Origin: Actinomycetota bacterium
GTDB taxonomy: Bacteria > Actinomycetota > Actinomycetes > S36-B12 > UBA10799
Assembly (NCBI GenBank): GCA_030837445.1
Contig: JAUPKM010000226.1
Coordinates: 1-8,481, forward strand
Direction of reading: 5' to 3'
DNA length: 8,481 nt
Part shown: positions 4,022 through 8,481 of the stretch, piece after piece
Layout of the letters: every line of letters begins with the position of its first letter
How positions within the stretch are numbered: position 1 is the first letter of the stretch
Program-made: the position numbers and the translations under genes
Notes under the pieces: generated by a model
The model's input: only the letters and a program-made list of their open reading frames with translations
Told to the model about the DNA's origin: nothing
Databases searched by the model: none

Positions 4022-7000
4022 CTAGGGGGCCAGCTGGCCCACCAGTTCGACCGTGCGGACGCTGACGGTGGTGACCTTCTTGATCAGCTCGACAATGTAG
4101 GTGGGGTCGTCGTGCTCGTCGCACCAGTCGTTGGGGTCGTTGACGATGCCGGAGGCTTTGTCGGTCTTGACCTGATAGCGGTCGATGAGCCATTCCAGGG
4201 CGGTGCGGGAGCCGAGAATGTAGTCGTGGGCGGCATCGGGGACACCGGCGACGGTGACGGCGGTGTTGTAGATGATCGCCGAGCGGTCAGTCTTCGACTT
4301 CCACTTCATCTTGTCCACGCGCCAGGTCTCCCGGTTCGCCTCTGAGGCACCTGGGCGGAGTTTCACGTCGAGCGGGTATGGATCGGCCTCCTCGTAGTTG
4401 ACGTGGAGGTCGGCGAGCTGGCGTCCGATGTCGGCGACGAGCTGGAACCGATCGAAGGTCTCGGGGGTAGGGATGTGGGGCAGCATCTTCTTCAAGTCGG
4501 CGGCGTATTGCGCCCGATAGCCGGGGTCGTGCAGCAACCCGTAGACGTAGTAGAAGATGCCGTCCTTATCCGCTTGGTGGCCGACGGAGTTGCGGTAGTG
4601 GGCGAGGATTTCGTCTGTGATGTTGTCCACCCGGCGGTAGCCCCAGTCGTCGACGTCAGCTTCGTCGCCGAAGTCCAGCGCGCCCTCGCCATCGACTCGC
4701 AAGTACATATAGCGGGGAAAGTACTGAGCGGTGTAAGTGAAGAAGGAAAGGTCTGGTATTAACCCCGCCGCTACGACTCCGAAGTCTGCGCCCTCGCGGG
4801 GAGCGAGCACAGCAAAACCGAAGTTGGTGTGGTTAAGTCGAGGGAATACGCTGGGCAGTTGAGAGACGCGGTCATTGACGTCGCGATCGAAGTAAACCCA
4901 CTGTGCACAATATGGGCGATAAACACTCATTCTGACGTTATCGCTGTTCCAGCCGATTTGCCGGCCCCGAGCGAGATGCCTCTTAAGGGAGCTATTCCAG
5001 CTGATCTGACCATGATCAGTTAAGTGAGGGTTGTCCTTTAGGAACTCGGTAACGCCTGCTTCATCTCGGCTGTACCGGTTGCCATAGCTGGTGAATTGGT
5101 CGGCGGCGGTACCGAATTGTTCCGCCATCTCGGTGATGTTCTTCTGCAATTTCTTTTTTGAGTATTGATAACACCACGCGTCCCGACCAGTCTTAAGGCC
5201 TGAGCCTTGCGTCTGAAATACCTGAGCTGGCCCGCCATCGCCTTCAGTGCTGGTAAGTGCTGGCCAACTAACAAACGCATCATCACGCTGGTTGATCCAG
5301 TCGCCAGTGGGGGTTGGGAAGATGGGCCGCCAGTCCATGGTGTCGACGGCGCTGTCTGCGACGATCTGGAGCTTCTGCTCACGGGTGAGGTAGTCCCCAA
5401 CATCGTTGTAGCGAACTTGGCATTGACCCGTATCGTGGCGGCCTTTGATGCCGATGAACACCGCGACGGTGTTCCGGCTCCCTGACCCAAACACGTTGCC
5501 CGCCTCTTTTTGTCTTCGAGCGCCAGCAGTCCGGGCGTTCCCGCGCAGGTTGTAGACGTAGACGTGGCTGTACTCGTCGGCCAATGAAAGCCGCATGCCG
5601 TCGGCGGTGTTGCCGTCCACCCATCCGCCATTGGACACGAAGGCAACCACCCCGGCGTCGCCGATGCGGTCGGTGGCCCACCGGAATGCGCGAATGTAGG
5701 AGTCGTAGAGGCTGTTTTTCAGTTGCGCGGTCGACTTCGCGGCGTAAGTGGCCTCAATGCGCCCGTCCAGGGTGGAGTACTTGGTGTTCGCGTTAAGGTC
5801 GTTTGCCGATGCCTGGCCAACCGAGTAGGGCGGATTGCCGATGATGACGCTGATGTCGGCGTCGAGTTGGGCTTGGATGCGGTCGTTGTTGGCGGCGAAA
5901 ACTTCCAGGTCGAGGGTGTCGTCGTTCTCGCTGATCTGGAAGGTGTCGGCCAGGACGATGCCGGGGAATGGTTCGTAGTCGCCGGTGTCGGCGGTCTTTC
6001 CCGCTAGGGCGTGGTAGGTGGTTTCGATGTTGACGGCGGCGATGTAGTAGGCCAGCAGCATGATCTCGTTGGCGTGCAGCTCGCTGTTGTACTTGCGGTT
6101 CAGGTCTGTGGGCGTGATGAGGTCGGACTGCAACAGCCGGGTGATGAAGGTGCCGGTGCCGGTGAACCCGTCGAGGATGTGGACACCTTCGTCGGTCAGT
6201 CCGCGCCCGAGATGCTCTCGGGCGGCGTGGTCGGCGGCGCGGAGGATGAAGTCCACCACCTCCACGGGGGTGTAGACGATGCCCAGTGCCTCGGACTGCT
6301 TCTTGAAGGCGGTCTGGAAGAACTTCTGGTAGAGGTCGGCGATGAGGTGCTGCTTGCCCTGGGCATCCACAACTTGCCCGGCCCGCAGGCGCACAGAGTC
6401 ATAGAACTTGGCCAGCCGTTTGGTTTCGGCTTCCAGGCCGCTGCCGTCCAGGGTGTCGGCCATGGCTTGCATGACCTGAGAGACCGGGTTGTGTGTGGCG
6501 AAGTCGTGACCGGCGAACAGCGCATCGAAGATCGGCTTGGTGATCAGGTGCTGGGACAGCATGCTGATCGCGTCGTCGCGGCTGATGGAGTCGTTGAGGT
6601 TGTCGCGCAGCCCTTTCCAGAACTTGTCGAACTGCTTGAGCACCTTCTTGTCGGTGTCTGGTGAGTCAAGGATGGCGTTGATGCGGGTGACCTGGGCGGT
6701 GGCGATGTCGGCCACGTCAGCGGCCCACTGATCCCAGTAAACGCGGGTGCCGACCTTGTCCACGATTCGGGTGTAGATCGCCTCCTGCCACTGCTTAACC
6801 GAGAACAGGGCCATCTGCCCCGGCTTGGGGGCTACCTTTTCTTCGTCTTCGTCGCCGGTGGTGCGCCCGACGTGGCCACCGATGAGTTGGCCGCTCCCTG
6901 GCCCGGCCTTAGTCTCCCCGTTGGAGTTCAGGGCGATGCTGTTGATCATGGCGTCGAACCGCTCGTCGTGGGAGCGCAGGGCGTTGAGCACCTGCCAGAC

Positions 7001-8481
7001 GACCTTGAACCGGACGTTGTCGGCCAGGGCGGTGGCAGGGTCTACTCCGGCGGGCACCGCCACCGGCAGGATGACGTAGCCGTACTCCTTCTTCGGCGAC
7101 AGCCGCATCACCCGGCCTACTGACTGCACCACGTCCACGACGGAGTTGCGGGGTTGCAGGAACAGCACCGCGTCGAGGGCGGGAACGTCCACGCCTTCGG
7201 ACAGGCAGCGGGCGTTGGTGAGGATGCGGCATTCGCCCTCGGCGACAGGGGCTTTCAGCCACGCCAGCTCGGCGTTGCGTCGCAGGGCGTTGTAGGTGCC
7301 GTCGACGTGGTGCACGTCGCAGACCAGGTCACGGTTGGTGTCGGAGACCGGGTGGCCTTCGTTCTCCTGGGCGTCCAGGGACTGGGTGTAGGTGGACACC
7401 ACCTTGGGGAACATCTCGGCCAGCCGCTTGGAGGAGGCGATGTCCTTAGCGAAGGCAACGGCCCGCTGCATCGGCGGCTCGTCGAGGCCGAAGTTCGGGG
7501 TGCCGTCAGCGGCGGAACCGGCGCGCTTAGCCAGGCCGTTCCAGCAGCCGACGATCTTGGAGGCGTCATCGAGTTGTAGCTCGCCGAAGACTGCGTTCTG
7601 TTGTTGCAGGGATGCTGCCATCACCGACTCGTCCACCGTGAGCACCAGCACCTTGTAGTCCGACAGCAGGCCGCGCTCCACCGCGTCGCCGAAGGACAGG
7701 TGGTGGAACTCCGGGCCGTAGCGGGTCTCATCGTCCATCGACACCAGCTCGGCGGAGTACTGCTCGGCTTTGTCCTTGACGGTGTCGCTGTAGATGCGCG
7801 GGGTGGCCGTCATGTACAGCCGCCGGGCGGCGTGGATGTAGTCGGGGTCGTGGATGCGCACGAAGTTGGACTCATCGTCGCCGGACATGGTGACCCCGGT
7901 GGTGCGGTGGGCTTCGTCGCAGATCACCAGATCGAAGTCATCGACTCCGAGTTTCTGGGCCTCGGCGATTGCCGGCAGTGACTGGTAGGTGGAGAACACC
8001 ACCGTTAGGCCCTTGGCGCGCTTGCGGTGTTCCATCTCGTCGCGCAGCTTGGTCGGGTCGGTGGTCACCGGCACCGGCACGTCGTAGACGTTGAAGTCCT
8101 CGATGTTGCGCAGCTTGCCGACTTTGGTGTCCGAGCAGACCCCGAACGCCCGCATGTCCAGTTCGCTCTGGGCTGTCCACTCACGCAGCGTCTGGCTCAA
8201 GAGTGAGATCGACGGCACCAGGAACAGGATGCGGGCAGAGTCGCCGTTCTCGGCGGCCACGGCCTCGGCAATCTTGAGCGCGGTGAACGTTTTGCCCGTG
8301 CCACACGCCATGATCAGCTTGCCCCGGTCGTTGCCGACGGCGAAGCCATCCATGACCGCTTGGATGGCCTCGACCTGGTGGGGGCGGGGTTGGTTCTTCT
8401 CCGCCGGGGACAACTCGACGGACAGCTCGCCCTGGGGCCAGGCGATCTCCCAGTCGATGGGCGACTCGGCGATGTCGGCCA
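4022..8481 (-). CDS. Type ISP restriction-modification enzyme (LlaGI/LlaBIII-like), N-terminus off-window
   Basis: One uninterrupted frame of about 1485 codons. It is open through the right edge (22 codons before the TTG at 8413, including SPIDWEIAWPQGELS), so the true start is outside. Type ISP enzymes are single polypeptides that methylate adenine at an asymmetric site, translocate along DNA and cut when two enzymes meet head-on; the family is about 1,600 residues. Numbering from TTG 8413, visible parts are: helicase motif Q-like PRPHQ (9-13), Walker A CGTGKT (37-42), DEAH (166-169), TATPR (202-206), and motif VI VGRVMR (432-437). A helical coupler spans about 540-700. In the methyltransferase, motif X-like YTPVEVVDFILR is at 714-725, motif I DGFTGTGTF at 748-756 and motif IV NPPY at 860-863. 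The target-recognition region runs from about 1070 (GRDAWCY, 1076-1082; YRPY, 1165-1168) to the end. The Mrr-like nuclease expected at the N-terminus is not in the window, so cutting ability cannot be judged. All visible motor and methylase motifs look intact. Residues about 1065-1185 have lower GC than the rest. Confidence 0.95.
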   Translation of the reverse strand, partial: ADIAESPIDWEIAWPQGELSVELSPAEKNQPRPHQVEAIQAVMDGFAVGNDRGKLIMACGTGKTFTALKIAEAVAAENGDSARILFLVPSISLLSQTLREWTAQSELDMRAFGVCSDTKVGKLRNIEDFNVYDVPVPVTTDPTKLRDEMEHRKRAKGLTVVFSTYQSLPAIAEAQKLGVDDFDLVICDEAHRTTGVTMSGDDESNFVRIHDPDYIHAARRLYMTATPRIYSDTVKDKAEQYSAELVSMDDETRYGPEFHHLSFGDAVERGLLSDYKVLVLTVDESVMAASLQQQNAVFGELQLDDASKIVGCWNGLAKRAGSAADGTPNFGLDEPPMQRAVAFAKDIASSKRLAEMFPKVVSTYTQSLDAQENEGHPVSDTNRDLVCDVHHVDGTYNALRRNAELAWLKAPVAEGECRILTNARCLSEGVDVPALDAVLFLQPRNSVVDVVQSVGRVMRLSPKKEYGYVILPVAVPAGVDPATALADNVRFKVVWQVLNALRSHDERFDAMINSIALNSNGETKAGPGSGQLIGGHVGRTTGDEDEEKVAPKPGQMALFSVKQWQEAIYTRIVDKVGTRVYWDQWAADVADIATAQVTRINAILDSPDTDKKVLKQFDKFWKGLRDNLNDSISRDDAISMLSQHLITKPIFDALFAGHDFATHNPVSQVMQAMADTLDGSGLEAETKRLAKFYDSVRLRAGQVVDAQGKQHLIADLYQKFFQTAFKKQSEALGIVYTPVEVVDFILRAADHAAREHLGRGLTDEGVHILDGFTGTGTFITRLLQSDLITPTDLNRKYNSELHANEIMLLAYYIAAVNIETTYHALAGKTADTGDYEPFPGIVLADTFQISENDDTLDLEVFAANNDRIQAQLDADISVIIGNPPYSVGQASANDLNANTKYSTLDGRIEATYAAKSTAQLKNSLYDSYIRAFRWATDRIGDAGVVAFVSNGGWVDGNTADGMRLSLADEYSHVYVYNLRGNARTAGARRQKEAGNVFGSGSRNTVAVFIGIKGRHDTGQCQVRYNDVGDYLTREQKLQIVADSAVDTMDWRPIFPTPTGDWINQRDDAFVSWPALTSTEGDGGPAQVFQTQGSGLKTGRDAWCYQYSKKKLQKNITEMAEQFGTAADQFTSYGNRYSRDEAGVTEFLKDNPHLTDHGQISWNSSLKRHLARGRQIGWNSDNVRMSVYRPYCAQWVYFDRDVNDRVSQLPSVFPRLNHTNFGFAVLAPREGADFGVVAAGLIPDLSFFTYTAQYFPRYMYLRVDGEGALDFGDEADVDDWGYRRVDNITDEILAHYRNSVGHQADKDGIFYYVYGLLHDPGYRAQYAADLKKMLPHIPTPETFDRFQLVADIGRQLADLHVNYEEADPYPLDVKLRPGASEANRETWRVDKMKWKSKTDRSAIIYNTAVTVAGVPDAAHDYILGSRTALEWLIDRYQVKTDKASGIVNDPNDWCDEHDDPTYIVELIKKVTTVSVRTVELVGQLAP
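4027..4040. repeat. 14-bp perfect palindrome in the last codons of the Type ISP gene
   Basis: GGGCCAGCTGGCCC (4027-4040) equals its own reverse complement and covers codons for G-Q-L-A-P just before the stop. CCTAGG (4021-4026), itself a palindrome, adjoins it. In RNA it can form a 5-bp GC stem with an AGCT loop and might aid termination of the minus-strand gene, but no T-tract follows. It may also be chance codon choice. Confidence 0.4.

Noticed and set aside
4403..7658. Several long plus-strand and alternate-frame open readings across the right half, some over 200 codons
   Set aside because: They lie opposite the 1463-codon Type ISP frame, which has clear motifs throughout. Long shadow frames are expected in GC-rich coding DNA and these are repetitive in composition with no domains.
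3355..8481. Recombinase plus Type ISP gene as an invertible, phase-variable specificity switch
   Set aside because: I see no inverted repeats inside or around the recognition region and no spare recognition fragment nearby. The neighbouring positions alone do not support switching.
1..8481. A toxin-antitoxin, retron or other multi-gene defence system
   Set aside because: No reverse transcriptase, toxin pair, NTPase partner or structured ncRNA was found. The small open frames in the left part have no recognisable domains beyond those listed.

Overview
The window reads as an accessory segment from a high-GC actinobacterium, most likely Mycobacteriaceae. Support comes from GTG/TTG starts, two small secreted proteins with the DUF732 layout typical of mycobacteria, and actinobacterial-type serine resolvases. 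The genes are defence and mobility functions mixed with decayed remnants; no core housekeeping gene is visible.

Layout, left to right. Bases 1-104 hold a strong hairpin and a three-copy 13-bp tandem repeat; 105-494 shows no convincing gene. A DUF732-like secreted protein is encoded on the minus strand (495-848). Next, also on the minus strand, are a 5'-truncated serine resolvase (1058-1414 and a little beyond) and a 46-residue stub of a MazG-like/phosphoribosyl-ATP pyrophosphohydrolase-like protein (1682-1822). Diverging from that stub on the plus strand is a badly damaged modification-dependent restriction endonuclease with a YDG/SRA domain followed by an HNH nuclease (about 1819-2569). It can be read only by joining several frames and passing an in-frame stop. 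A second, canonical DUF732 protein follows on the plus strand (2799-3140), then a strong hairpin, a good sigma-A-like promoter and an intact small serine recombinase (3355-3906).

The right half (4022-8481, minus strand, running off the edge) is one very long gene. It encodes a Type ISP (LlaGI/LlaBIII-like) single-polypeptide restriction-modification enzyme with an SF2 helicase/translocase, a gamma-type adenine methyltransferase and a target-recognition region. The N-terminal nuclease domain lies outside the window. The start of its recognition region has clearly lower GC than the rest, which suggests a mosaic gene.

Together this looks like a defence island with turnover: one restriction system (SRA-HNH) has decayed, another (Type ISP) is open and apparently intact as far as seen, and recombinase genes, one whole and one truncated, sit around them. 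I found no clear new multi-gene system. The most interesting points are the SRA-HNH fossil, the mosaic recognition region, and the structured DNA upstream of the intact recombinase.
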